Below, piece by piece: positions 1-7,667 of a stretch of DNA of 34,682 nt. How positions within the stretch are numbered: the stretch's first letter is position 1; every line of letters begins with the position of its first letter. Made by a program: the position numbers and the translations under genes. The notes beneath the pieces are model-generated. The model saw only the letters and a program-made list of their open reading frames with translations. It ran no database searches and was not told where the DNA came from. This stretch comes from Mucilaginibacter sp. (GTDB taxonomy: Bacteria; Bacteroidota; Bacteroidia; Sphingobacteriales; Sphingobacteriaceae), in assembly GCA_028288125.1 (NCBI GenBank), contig JAQBOH010000093.1, forward strand, positions 1 through 34,682, read 5' to 3'.

Positions 1-45
1 AGCTTGCTTTATATCTGAAAGCCAGGTTTTGATCTCATCTTCCAT
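1..45 (-). CDS. Probable HepT-like (DUF86) protein, N-terminal fragment cut by the window edge
   Basis: An ATG at 45 on the minus strand opens a reading frame that runs off the window (MEDEIKTWLSDIKQA). It overlaps the last 11 bases of the upstream nucleotidyltransferase gene. HepT-family (DUF86) RNase toxins typically begin with a similar acidic helix (an M-x-D/E-x-I-K-x-W/Y-L-x-D-I pattern) and sit beside MNT nucleotidyltransferases. The call therefore rests on 15 residues plus the neighbour. The catalytic RxxxxxxY motif lies outside the window, so activity cannot be judged. Confidence 0.55.
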   Translation of the reverse strand, partial: MEDEIKTWLSDIKQA

Positions 46-337
46 AAACAAGCACCTTGGTATTATCGATCTGCTTTTTAAGGAATGGATTTTTTAATGC
101 CTTAGCTTCCAATAGGTCGACCTGCCTATTCAAAATATTTTCTAATTGAAATTTTAAAGCAAAATAATTATCAGAATATTCAATCGGGTCATTGCTGTCA
201 ATATCTACAATCAGATCAATATCGCTGTCGGTCCTTAATTTGTCCGAAATAACAGATCCAAAAGCAAACAGCGATTTAACATCATGTGCATTACACAACC
301 TGCTTATTTGTTCAATATGATCTTTTATTTCTTTCAC
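35..337 (-). CDS. MntA/MNT-type minimal nucleotidyltransferase (antitoxin-like)
   Basis: This is a small polymerase-beta-fold nucleotidyltransferase of 100 aa. The signature is visible: GS at residues 27-28 (FAFGSV) followed by the metal-binding pair D39-x-D41 (SDIDLIVD). Proteins of this size next to HepT act as antitoxins that AMPylate the HepT toxin; that is family knowledge, and this copy is not tested. I chose the GTG start at 337 because the family begins close to KEI-x5-I-x4-C. A longer frame from a TTG at 376 would add a hydrophobic tail unlike the family, and a perfect -7 element (344-351) lies between the two candidates. The gene overlaps the truncated HepT-like frame downstream, which suggests translational coupling. 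Confidence 0.8.
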   Translation of the reverse strand: MKEIKDHIEQISRLCNAHDVKSLFAFGSVISDKLRTDSDIDLIVDIDSNDPIEYSDNYFALKFQLENILNRQVDLLEAKALKNPFLKKQIDNTKVLVYGR

Positions 338-343
338 AATGAT

Positions 344-351
344 CAAAGTTA
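344..351 (-). promoter_or_regulatory. Bacteroidota -7 element before the nucleotidyltransferase
   Basis: The minus strand reads TAACTTTG, a perfect match to the Bacteroidota -7 consensus TAnnTTTG. Only six bases (ATCATT) separate it from the GTG at 337, so transcription would start at or next to the start codon. No convincing TTTG-type -33 box is visible. Confidence 0.5.
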
Positions 352-500
352 AAGAAATTGAACAACAATTGCTCAAATAAGGAGTGAATTTCGGACCTGC
401 ACCAGGTGGAGTATTGTAAGCGATATTGCTGTTGAAGGCAAATTACTATGTCTCAAAACTAAACAAGGATTCCCTGCTCTGCATGTGTTAGGGATGGCTT

Positions 501-519
501 TCCCGAAATCAATTCGGGA
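501..519. repeat. Short inverted repeat (TCCCGAA / TTCGGGA)
   Basis: A perfect 7-bp stem with a 5-nt loop lies 15 bases past the stop codon of the minus-strand SPFH gene. No T-tract follows on the minus strand, so it is a poor intrinsic terminator. It may be a transcript-end hairpin or a small dispersed repeat. Nothing else is visible between 338 and 533. Confidence 0.4.
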
Positions 520-533
520 CAGGTCGTTCCTGA

Positions 534-1439
534 CTATTTATCACTCAGCATAATCGGATTTCCTTTTCCACCTCCCATTATAATAATTTTAGTATTGGGC
601 GACAGGGCGATCTCCTTTTGCGCTTTAATGATTTCGTACTGCAATTGCTTGTCGGATAACCCGGTTGACAGTATCTTCTGGTAATCGGCGATACCCTGGG
701 CCTCTACACGTTTACGGTCGGCTTCCTGGCGCTCCTTCTGCAGCACAAACTGCATTTTTTGGGCATCCTGTTCCGCATTGATCTTTGATTCGATGCTTGC
801 CTTTACAGATGCAGGCAACGATATATTACGCACCAGTATTTGCTGCACATCAAGGCCGTTCTTTGCAAAATTCTGGGTAATCGTTTGGTTTATTTTAGCC
901 TGGAATTCCTGTCTTTTGGTAGAATAAAGATCAACAGCCTGGTAATTAACAGCGTTATCACGTATCGCCGTCCGGGTAACCGGGCGAACGATCTTATCTT
1001 CATAATTGGTACCTATATTCTGCAATATAAAGGGCGCCTTTTCGGGGTTCATACGGTACAGTACCGAAAGGTCAATAGTAACCTCCAACCCATCTGATGA
1101 AAGCACACGAATGGCATCGTCTCCCTGTATGGCTCCTTCACTGTCCTTGGCGCTCATGGTATAGTTTTCGGTTTGAATACTGAAGGTAGTAACCTGGACA
1201 AGCGGATTGATCACATGCAGGCCGCTTTCAAGCACATTATCCTGCACTTTGCCAAACAGCACTTGTACGCCAACTTTTCCGGGGTCGATAATTTTTACGG
1301 TGGAAAGCAGTATTCCTAAAATAACAACAACCAACCCTACAGTACTAACTGTACGGCCAAAACGGTTGCCGGGTTCGGGCGAGTGTTTGAGCACTGTACC
1401 CACTATGAGTATAATGATCCCTAGAATTGCGATAAGCAT
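534..1439 (-). CDS. Prohibitin/SPFH (band 7) family membrane protein
   Basis: The 301-aa protein has two hydrophobic segments at about residues 2-17 and 33-50. A band-7 domain follows, starting at the typical V-x-P/I-x-G-K-V-G-V-x-x-x-F-G-K-V stretch and G-L-H-x-I-N-P. A charged helical region rich in Q, E and K (about 215-265) resembles the coiled coil through which prohibitins assemble into rings. SPFH proteins scaffold membrane microdomains and often control FtsH-type proteases; no protease gene lies nearby here. It is the last gene of a minus-strand operon, 12 bases after the small membrane protein. The call to the SPFH superfamily is safe; the exact substrate is unknown. Confidence 0.9.
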   Translation of the reverse strand: MLIAILGIIILIVGTVLKHSPEPGNRFGRTVSTVGLVVVILGILLSTVKIIDPGKVGVQVLFGKVQDNVLESGLHVINPLVQVTTFSIQTENYTMSAKDSEGAIQGDDAIRVLSSDGLEVTIDLSVLYRMNPEKAPFILQNIGTNYEDKIVRPVTRTAIRDNAVNYQAVDLYSTKRQEFQAKINQTITQNFAKNGLDVQQILVRNISLPASVKASIESKINAEQDAQKMQFVLQKERQEADRKRVEAQGIADYQKILSTGLSDKQLQYEIIKAQKEIALSPNTKIIIMGGGKGNPIMLSDK

Positions 1440-1451
1440 AATGTGATAAGA

Positions 1452-1643
1452 TTAAGGTTTTTTTTGCGCGTTCTTTATTTCTTTAAGAAGTCTGATCTTG
1501 AGAATGATAAATATAACTATAAATACGACAGCGCCAAAGATATATGCGTATTGCTTTTGAATGATACCATACTGGTAAGCAGCAATAAAGCATAAAAAGA
1601 TGCAGATATTATATAAAACGTTAAGTAATCCTTTTTTCCACAT
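1452..1643 (-). CDS. Small two-helix membrane protein (possibly DUF6358)
   Basis: This 63-aa protein has two hydrophobic helices (about residues 8-26 and 32-50), basic ends and a lysine-rich tail (KEIKNAQKKP). It starts 3 bases after the rhodanese stop codon and ends 12 bases before the SPFH gene, so it is almost certainly co-transcribed with both. I recall similar short membrane proteins in Sphingobacteriaceae annotated as DUF6358, but that link is tentative. No enzymatic residues stand out. Its position between a rhodanese and an SPFH protein hints at a membrane role, but no function can be assigned. Confidence 0.7.
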   Translation of the reverse strand: MWKKGLLNVLYNICIFLCFIAAYQYGIIQKQYAYIFGAVVFIVIFIILKIRLLKEIKNAQKKP

Positions 1644-1646
1644 CGC

Positions 1647-1961
1647 CTAATATACATTAATAGTTGGATCGACCTCGTCGGCCCAGGCTAAGATGCCGCC
1701 TTGAAGATTGTATAAATTGGTAAAACCCAACTGTTCCAGCTGCATAATAGCGGCCGCGCTGCGCTTGCCGCTGCGGCACATTACGACTACCGGTTTTGTT
1801 TTATCAACCTTATCAGCCTCGATCAAAATCCCGCCAAGTGGTATCAGTTCACCGCCAAGGTTCGACATCTCGTATTCAAAGTCTTCCCTTACATCTATCA
1901 ATTGAAAATCTTCGCCTTTGTCCTGCTTTTCTTTCAATTCCTGTACGCTTATTTCTTTCAT
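1647..1961 (-). CDS. Single-domain rhodanese-like protein
   Basis: A 104-aa rhodanese domain. The LIDVRE motif is at residues 21-26, the active-site loop CRSGKR begins at C62, and the domain closes with the usual N-L-x-G-G-I-L-A-W. Single-domain rhodaneses carry persulfide sulfur on the loop cysteine and pass it to thiol or protein acceptors; the acceptor here is unknown. I chose the ATG at 1961 because the domain starts there (MKEISVQEL) and a perfect -7 element lies 18 bases upstream. A longer in-frame extension to about 2030 would cross that promoter. It is the first gene of the operon with the small membrane protein and the SPFH gene. Confidence 0.9.
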   Translation of the reverse strand: MKEISVQELKEKQDKGEDFQLIDVREDFEYEMSNLGGELIPLGGILIEADKVDKTKPVVVMCRSGKRSAAAIMQLEQLGFTNLYNLQGGILAWADEVDPTINVY

Positions 1962-1979
1962 TTTTATTAAAATTATTTT

Positions 1980-1987
1980 CAAAGGTA
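1980..1987 (-). promoter_or_regulatory. Bacteroidota -7 element for the rhodanese operon
   Basis: The minus strand reads TACCTTTG, matching TAnnTTTG exactly. It lies 18 bases before the rhodanese ATG, implying a leader of roughly 12-14 nt. It is one half of a divergent promoter pair with 2050-2057. Confidence 0.6.
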
Positions 1988-2049
1988 GTTTTCTGTCCAA
2001 ATATTTAGGTATATCTTTTGTAACATTCAATCCTGATGTGCGTTTTATA

Positions 2050-2057
2050 TATGTTTG
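2050..2057 (+). promoter_or_regulatory. Bacteroidota -7 element for the DUF4407 gene
   Basis: The plus strand reads TATGTTTG (TAnnTTTG) 19 bases before the ATG at 2077. A TTTG at 2017-2020 is too far upstream to be a standard -33 box. Confidence 0.55.
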
Positions 2058-2076
2058 TAAAGTTGACTATTGATAG

Positions 2077-3195
2077 ATGAAGAAAATCATTCGTTTTTTT
2101 TGGTTCTGTTCCGGAGCGCATATTGGCACTTTGAAGAAATATCCCTTAGAGCATAATAAGTATGTCGGTATCGGGGCGACTATATTTTTCACGGCGTTGT
2201 TTGCCAGCTTATCCGGCGGTTACGCCATGTATTTTGTTTTTAACGGCAGCCCATTTGCCGTTGGCTTCGCTATTTTGTTTGGATTGATATGGGGAACGGC
2301 CATTTTTAACATGGACCGCTATATCGTTTCGAGCATTGACAAACAGGGAACCACCAACCAGCAGATATTGCAGGCATCGCCGCGTATTTTATTAGCGATA
2401 ATGATCGGTATAGTGATCTCGCGGCCGCTGGAACTCAAAATATTTGATAAAGAGATCCGTCAGAAATTAAAAACGGCCTATCTTAAAGGCCAGCACCGTA
2501 AAATAGACACCCTGCAAAAAACCTATATGCAGAAATATGCTATGGAACTGGGTAAAAATACCGACCTCAAAAAAGAAAAGGATTCGCTGGAAAAAGATAT
2601 CAACCGCTCACGTTTCCAGCTCAACCAGGAAGTTTTTGGCGATAAAACCAATCAGACTTCGGGGGTTGTAGGTTATGGCACCTATGCCAAACAAAAGCAA
2701 ACCATTTTGCAGGAAAAGCAGGACAGGCTGAAAACGGTCACGGATAACGAGGCAAAAATGGAACAATACCTGAGCGCCCGTAAAGATTACGAAGGCTTAA
2801 ATAATATACGTTTATTTAGTGAGCACCAATTGGACAGCCTGTCAAATGTGGCCGGTTTCTCGGACCGTAACTGGGCGCTGGGACAGCTCTCCTACAATGA
2901 GAACGGCACCCGCGACCTGGATACTTATTTGGCTGAGTCATTTATCAGTTACTTGTTTATTTTGTTTGAATGTTTACCGGTATTTGTAAAACTGATGTCG
3001 CCAAAAGGGCCGTATGATGTGGCGGTTTCCAAAATATCCGAAGCTGATGAGCATTATGCCGAACGCGATAAAGAGCGCAACATCCAGGTGACTGACAACG
3101 TTTACGATCATCATTTGGGTACGGACATTGAAAAGCACAAAAAAATAATTACAGCACAGTCCGACTATGACTTGGAAAGACATAATTACGATTAA
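2077..3195 (+). CDS. DUF4407-family membrane protein with a long coiled coil
   Basis: The 372-aa protein has hydrophobic segments at about residues 29-50, 58-75 and 104-120. A long charged helical stretch (about 130-240, rich in K, Q, E, D and L) follows, then another membrane segment near 283-303 and a charged tail. The N-terminal FWFCSGA and the F-N-M-D-R-Y segment after the second helix are what I recognise from DUF4407. The biochemical role of the family is not known. It is divergent from the rhodanese operon and ends 8 bases before the convergent DUF3109 gene, so it is probably monocistronic. Confidence 0.8.
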   Translation: MKKIIRFFWFCSGAHIGTLKKYPLEHNKYVGIGATIFFTALFASLSGGYAMYFVFNGSPFAVGFAILFGLIWGTAIFNMDRYIVSSIDKQGTTNQQILQASPRILLAIMIGIVISRPLELKIFDKEIRQKLKTAYLKGQHRKIDTLQKTYMQKYAMELGKNTDLKKEKDSLEKDINRSRFQLNQEVFGDKTNQTSGVVGYGTYAKQKQTILQEKQDRLKTVTDNEAKMEQYLSARKDYEGLNNIRLFSEHQLDSLSNVAGFSDRNWALGQLSYNENGTRDLDTYLAESFISYLFILFECLPVFVKLMSPKGPYDVAVSKISEADEHYAERDKERNIQVTDNVYDHHLGTDIEKHKKIITAQSDYDLERHNYD

Positions 3196-3203
3196 GGCGC
3201 AAC

Positions 3204-3797
3204 TTACCGTTCGGTGGCGGGATTTTTGGCCTGATTAATTCCCGCTAATTCTTCTTCCAGTTCCTGGTACCATTCTTCGCCGTACTTGCGGATGAGGGGG
3301 GCTTTTAAAAATTCGTGTACATGCACTTTGAGTTCGTTACCGAATGAGCAAGCCGGGCTGCAAATGCTCCAGCGGTCGTAATTCAGCACATCAAATTCAG
3401 GATATTTAGTTATACGGATAGGGTACAAATGACAGCTGATTGGCTTTTTCCAGTTGATAGCACCTTGTTCATATGCCTTTTCAATAGCACATTTGGTAAT
3501 GCCATTTTCCCATATTACATAGGCGCACTCTTTATTGACGTCAACACAGGGGGTGGTATAGTCGCCTTCAAAGTCCTTAACATACGTGCCCATCTTTTCA
3601 ATAGTGCTGATGCCTTTGGCAGTCATAAAAGGCTTCACTTTGGGATATATTTCATCCAGTATATCCAATTCGCCGGCATCCAATGGCGCACCGGAATCAC
3701 CTTCAAGGCAGCAGGCGCCCTTGCACTTATTTAAATTACAAACAAAATTCTCGTTTACTACATCCTCATGCAGCAAAACATTTCCAACCTCTATCAT
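3204..3797 (-). CDS. DUF3109-family cysteine-rich protein (YkgJ-like metal cluster type)
   Basis: A 197-aa soluble protein with an N-terminal cysteine motif (C20, C25, C29, C30) and further cysteines at 84, 91, 103, 122, 146 and 150. This layout fits the YkgJ/CxxxCxxCC superfamily, thought to bind zinc or an iron-sulfur cluster. The bound metal and reaction are unknown. It follows the DUF3108 gene with a single base between them and is probably co-translated with it. It is convergent with the DUF4407 gene. Confidence 0.85.
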   Translation of the reverse strand: MIEVGNVLLHEDVVNENFVCNLNKCKGACCLEGDSGAPLDAGELDILDEIYPKVKPFMTAKGISTIEKMGTYVKDFEGDYTTPCVDVNKECAYVIWENGITKCAIEKAYEQGAINWKKPISCHLYPIRITKYPEFDVLNYDRWSICSPACSFGNELKVHVHEFLKAPLIRKYGEEWYQELEEELAGINQAKNPATER

Positions 3798-3798
3798 A

Positions 3799-4578
3799 TT
3801 ATTTACTCACAGAATTTAAAGGAAATTTAAGATTATTGGCACCAGTAATCTCCATAGACAAGCTGCCAACTATCAGCTCCACATGCGCTTTTATAGGTAT
3901 CCTGTTATTGTCATCAGTTATCCAAAGGTACAACTTACTATCTTTTCTAAACACGCGGCCCGGAATTATGGTAGGATTAAACTTCAGGCAATTAAACTTT
4001 CCTATATCTGAATCAACAACCTCTTTGCCAACATACGTAATACTAAGGGTGTGCACACCGTCCTCTAAAAAATATTGCAGATCAAACCTTTCGCCTATAT
4101 GGATGTGCGAAATATCAACGCCCCGCGAAAAATAGTACGCCGACAGAAAGTCGAATACCTTGCCCTTGAATGGGTAAATGCCCTTAGCGGCTGTAATTTT
4201 ATTATCAACATGGTCAAAGGAAACATTATCTTTATGTTTATAGCTGGCTTCGTGCCGGTTTTCAGCATACAAATATGGCAGGAGCGTAGTTTGATCAACA
4301 TATGTCTCATACCGGTTGCGCACTTTGTAAAAAACGTCGAACGCGCCGGCGGTTTTGGCGTCGGCAACGATATGGTATGCAGTATGGCCTTCAAACACTT
4401 TGTCGCTTTCTTCTACGCGAATATTTGTTGTAGCCGCGGTAAAAAATCCATATTTTAATGAATAACTCAATTTTTCGCCCGCTTTAAAAACAGGTTCGCC
4501 GGCTTTTAACATTTCCTGGCTAAAGGAATTGAAAAAGGCGCCTATTAGCAAGATTACCAGCAAAACCTTTTTTGTCAT
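3799..4578 (-). CDS. DUF3108-family exported protein
   Basis: The 259-aa protein begins with a signal peptide (MTKKVLLVILLIGAFFNSFSQ), so it is periplasmic or outer-membrane-facing. The mature part is beta-rich with the DUF3108 pattern: F-x-x-G-E-K-L-x-Y near the start, then an R-x-Y-E-T-Y-V strand and a W-I-T-D-D-N-N-R-I-P-I segment near the end. The family is common in Bacteroidota and Proteobacteria and has no firm function. It is first in a two-gene unit with the DUF3109 gene. No TAnnTTTG element is visible in the 159 bases upstream. Confidence 0.85.
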   Translation of the reverse strand: MTKKVLLVILLIGAFFNSFSQEMLKAGEPVFKAGEKLSYSLKYGFFTAATTNIRVEESDKVFEGHTAYHIVADAKTAGAFDVFYKVRNRYETYVDQTTLLPYLYAENRHEASYKHKDNVSFDHVDNKITAAKGIYPFKGKVFDFLSAYYFSRGVDISHIHIGERFDLQYFLEDGVHTLSITYVGKEVVDSDIGKFNCLKFNPTIIPGRVFRKDSKLYLWITDDNNRIPIKAHVELIVGSLSMEITGANNLKFPLNSVSK

Positions 4579-4737
4579 CAGTCAGGAGATTATCGTCTTA
4601 AGTTTTAAGCAAGAATGCCAGTGTTTTGTTTTAATACGCACTGATCAACAAGTTCGTTACAATTGATTCGTTTGTTTATAACGCAGAAATAACGATTTAT
4701 TTTACCAGCAAAGATTTCCCCACTCAAGACTTAAACT

Positions 4738-5253
4738 TTAATCTTTCTTTTTATAAATAGGTACGGTAGAACAAGGCTCGCCAAACATCAGGCTTTTAAC
4801 CACCGGCGTGAGCTTTTTTGTTAATTCAACATATGCCGAAACCGGCACGGCAATATCCCCGCAGCCCTTTATAACAATACGCTGATCGCGGTATTGTTCA
4901 ATGTCCATATTGGCGATGTTTTTTATAAACAACACAGTCTCCAAAACCTCCTCATTTCCGAAAACGATTTCGCGGGCATATGGCGCCAGTTTGTTCGCCA
5001 GCAGCATATAGGCCCATCCGGGTACAATGGCATCGGCAGAGCAGGTAACGGCTATGTTTTTGTCCTGGTATTGCAACCAATCATGCGTTTTTACAAATTC
5101 TCTGAAATCTTTCTCGCGCAGAATAAGCCCCTGGAACAAATTGCCGGCTATGTCATAAACAACACGTTCGCCGACAGGATAAAATGAGGCAGGGTCCAAA
5201 GTAACCAGGCCACTTTGTGCCACCTTATTGACTATATTTTCCTGTATTTCCAT
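4738..5253 (-). CDS. DUF2480-family protein
   Basis: A 171-aa soluble protein without signal peptide or membrane helix. I recognise the DUF2480 pattern: an N-terminal I-V-N-K-V-A-x-S-G-L-V-T-L-D, then F-V-K-x-H-D-W, V-P-x-W-A-Y-M-L-L and G-C-G-D-I-A-V-P near the C-terminus. The family is nearly confined to Bacteroidota and uncharacterised. I chose the ATG at 5253: a longer frame would need a TTG at 5298 that overlaps the -7 element and would translate a terminator-like hairpin. The gene lies downstream of the PpiD-like gene but has its own promoter-like element. Confidence 0.85.
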   Translation of the reverse strand: MEIQENIVNKVAQSGLVTLDPASFYPVGERVVYDIAGNLFQGLILREKDFREFVKTHDWLQYQDKNIAVTCSADAIVPGWAYMLLANKLAPYAREIVFGNEEVLETVLFIKNIANMDIEQYRDQRIVIKGCGDIAVPVSAYVELTKKLTPVVKSLMFGEPCSTVPIYKKKD

Positions 5254-5257
5254 TTGC

Positions 5258-5293
5258 AAAAAAAATCCGGGAAAACATGATGTTGTTCCCGGA
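5258..5293 (-). terminator. Terminator-like hairpin immediately upstream of the DUF2480 start codon
   Basis: On the minus strand an 8-bp GC-rich stem (TCCGGGAA with TTCCCGGA; arms 5286-5293 and 5266-5273) is followed directly by eight T residues (5265-5258). The loop adds about four more pairs (AACA/TGTT) past a one-base bulge. This is a textbook intrinsic terminator shape, but it ends 4 bases before the ATG at 5253. It either terminates the PpiD-like transcript coming from upstream or acts as an attenuator in the DUF2480 leader. Confidence 0.75.
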
Positions 5294-5295
5294 TA

Positions 5296-5303
5296 CAAAA
5301 TTA
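5296..5303 (-). promoter_or_regulatory. Bacteroidota -7 element upstream of the leader hairpin
   Basis: The minus strand reads TAATTTTG, a perfect TAnnTTTG. Transcription would start around 5290, placing the 5258-5293 hairpin at or next to the 5' end of the DUF2480 mRNA. No clear -33 box is seen. Confidence 0.45.
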
Positions 5304-5402
5304 CTTTAAATTTCGTGAATACAGACCTTTAAGCCATATCCTATACACGTCCAGCTGCCAATTGCTGTATTTTTACTTTTGAATGGCAGCTATCAGGCAG
5401 TT

Positions 5403-7508
5403 CTATAAAAATTTCGCCCTGTAATCTTTTACGTTGGCCTTTTCCTTCAATGCATCAAATATCTGCGAATCAGCACGCTGCAGCAATGCCTGGCCAATCT
5501 GCTGACGTTCCCTTACGGTATTTGTAAGCGGTGCGGGGTTCGTAAAACTGTCTACAACGAATACATATACGCCTGTCTGTCCGTCAACCGGTTTTGAAAG
5601 TTTATTGGGCTGCGAGCCGAAAACTGTCCCGATCACTTTATATTCTGCTGATGAACCCGGGATCACAGGGTTGGCAAACACAATATTTTGTACCGGTAAA
5701 ATTTTGCTGCCCGATTTTTGAGCTACCTGGTCAATCGACGATGACCCATTTAAGGCAACCTGTAGTTTCGCCGACAATAATTTAGCTTTTACCTGGTTTT
5801 TAACCGCTGGCTCTATCTGCTTTTTAACAGCCTCCAGCGGCACAATGCCTTTTGGCTTAATTTGCACCACGTGGGCAATGATGTATTGGTCGCCTACGAT
5901 GTATACTTTATCAGAGAAGTCGCCTAACTGGGCATTGAACGCCCACCTTACAATTTCGCGGGCATTATCAATGCCGGGAACAGAAGCGGCAACACCGCCA
6001 ACATCTGTAGCGGTTTTCTTTTTCAAACCGGCTTTCTTTACCTGCTCATCAAAATTATCTTTTGCCAGGGATCCTAAAAATCCTTGTGCTTTGCTATAAA
6101 CGGTAGTTTGTGTACCACTGCTCGCTTTTAACGGCGCATCAACTATAGCCACTTTTACAGCCTTCGATGACCCTTTCTGATCTTCAACCTGTATTAAATG
6201 GACACCAAATTGGGTCGGAACTATTATAAGATCACCTTTTTTAGCACTGAATGCCGCATCCTCAAATGCCGGTATCATGGCGCCGCGGCCAAAGGTCCCC
6301 AGGTCGCCTCCTTTTACAGCCGACCCTTTGTCAATTGAAAACATATTGGCCATATCTGCAAATGACTTTCCTGCCTGAATTTGTTTTTTGATTGAATCAG
6401 CTTTAGCGATTGCTTTTTCAACACCGATAGCTTTATCATCTACCAGTATATGACGCGCCTTTATTGAATCAGGCTCAACCCTTGTATCAACCAGCTTGAC
6501 AATTTTATAGCTCCCATTTGATATATAGGGTCCATAAATGAAGCCTTTGGGCGCATTAAACATCACCGAGTCCAATTTTGGCTCAAGGCGTCCCTTGTGC
6601 TGAAAAGTAAGCGGCGCTTTGGTTTCGGCGTTTAATTGAACAAAAAGGGAATCGTTTTTAGTCGTTCTTAAACTATCTCTTAATTTTTCAACCTGTTTTT
6701 TTATAGTGGCGGAATCGTCCTTTGAAGGCGCGGCGTTGAAAGTAACGTAGTCAAAAGTTCTTAACTCCTGCTGCGTCTTGAACTCAGCCTTATGTTCGTC
6801 ATAATAGGCCTGATAATCGTTATCGGTAATCGTTATTTTATTATCGGGCACAGAAGCATAATCAAGCGTAACGTATTTAAAATTAGCCAGCTTGTTTTTG
6901 GCCTCATAATCATCCTTAGCCTCAAGCGAGTTAACATACAACCCATTAGTTACTAAAGACACATATTTTTCAGACGTTTTAGCCTGGATCATTTGTGTTA
7001 AAAAGTCGGCCCATTGCTGCCTCAGCGGGTCATCAGCCTTTGAAGCAGCCAGGTTGTTTAAAAACGTATTCAGCTTATTCCGGTCTAACTGGCCGGTTTT
7101 AGGATCCCCAAAAGCCTGTATAATTTGCGGGTTTGGATTGCTGCCGCTTATCATCGATTTGGTTTCATCATCACCCACTGTCAAGCCTAATTTATCCACT
7201 TCCTTTGACAATACTGTTTGGGCCACCATTTGGTTCCAGGTAGATTCCTGTACATAGCTGGTGATCTGCGGGCTTAAGTTGCCGCCCGACTGCTGTTTAA
7301 ATTGAGCGCTATTCTGGTCAACCTTTTTGGTGAACTCATCATACGGGATTTTCTCACCGCTAACTTCACCCAACTCGTTCCGGTCGTCCCTGAACATTGA
7401 CCCGCCAGACTTGGCGAAATCGCCGATAATAAAAGCAAGCAACGCGAACCCAATAAAAAATGCGAGAATTTTCCCCATCCTTTCCCGCAAAAAACCCATT
7501 ACACCCAT
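5403..7508 (-). CDS. PpiD/SurA-like membrane-anchored peptidyl-prolyl isomerase (parvulin foldase)
   Basis: The 701-aa protein has one N-terminal membrane anchor (about residues 13-30) followed by a long periplasmic region. An N-terminal chaperone-like SurA_N region covers about 40-240. A PpiC/parvulin domain lies at about 347-445, recognisable by I-K-A-R-H-I-L-V, F-A-D-M-A-x-x-F-S, G-G-D-L-G-x-F-G-R-G-x-M and F-G-V-H-L-I-Q-V. It probably assists folding of exported proteins, including outer-membrane proteins. The C-terminal third resembles the second half of Bacteroidota PpiD proteins and has no obvious second catalytic site. The nearest promoter-like sequence is TATCTTGC (7546-7553), two mismatches from the -7 consensus. 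The DUF2480 gene follows after 149 bases containing a terminator-like hairpin. Confidence 0.9.
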   Translation of the reverse strand: MGVMGFLRERMGKILAFFIGFALLAFIIGDFAKSGGSMFRDDRNELGEVSGEKIPYDEFTKKVDQNSAQFKQQSGGNLSPQITSYVQESTWNQMVAQTVLSKEVDKLGLTVGDDETKSMISGSNPNPQIIQAFGDPKTGQLDRNKLNTFLNNLAASKADDPLRQQWADFLTQMIQAKTSEKYVSLVTNGLYVNSLEAKDDYEAKNKLANFKYVTLDYASVPDNKITITDNDYQAYYDEHKAEFKTQQELRTFDYVTFNAAPSKDDSATIKKQVEKLRDSLRTTKNDSLFVQLNAETKAPLTFQHKGRLEPKLDSVMFNAPKGFIYGPYISNGSYKIVKLVDTRVEPDSIKARHILVDDKAIGVEKAIAKADSIKKQIQAGKSFADMANMFSIDKGSAVKGGDLGTFGRGAMIPAFEDAAFSAKKGDLIIVPTQFGVHLIQVEDQKGSSKAVKVAIVDAPLKASSGTQTTVYSKAQGFLGSLAKDNFDEQVKKAGLKKKTATDVGGVAASVPGIDNAREIVRWAFNAQLGDFSDKVYIVGDQYIIAHVVQIKPKGIVPLEAVKKQIEPAVKNQVKAKLLSAKLQVALNGSSSIDQVAQKSGSKILPVQNIVFANPVIPGSSAEYKVIGTVFGSQPNKLSKPVDGQTGVYVFVVDSFTNPAPLTNTVRERQQIGQALLQRADSQIFDALKEKANVKDYRAKFL

Positions 7509-7667
7509 ATCGTAGAATATTTATTTATATTGTTAAAAAGAGGGCGCAAGATACAACTTTTAGTAAAATTCTATAGCACAAAATTTGCATATAAAAGCGC
7601 TGGAAATTAGAACTTAAACAGGAGCCTGCAAGGCGGCAAACTAATTAATCGACCGCGAAGCGATGTT

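Noticed and set aside
1962..2030. N-terminal extension of the rhodanese
   Set aside because: It would cross a perfect -7 element, and the domain begins at the internal ATG at 1961.
3683..4458. Plus-strand open frames opposite the DUF3108/DUF3109 genes
   Set aside because: They run antisense to two well-supported genes, lack membrane or domain patterns and contain cysteine- and serine-rich shadow text.
5254..5298. TTG start for a longer DUF2480 protein
   Set aside because: The TTG is part of the -7 element, and the extra residues would be encoded by a terminator-like hairpin and its T-tract.
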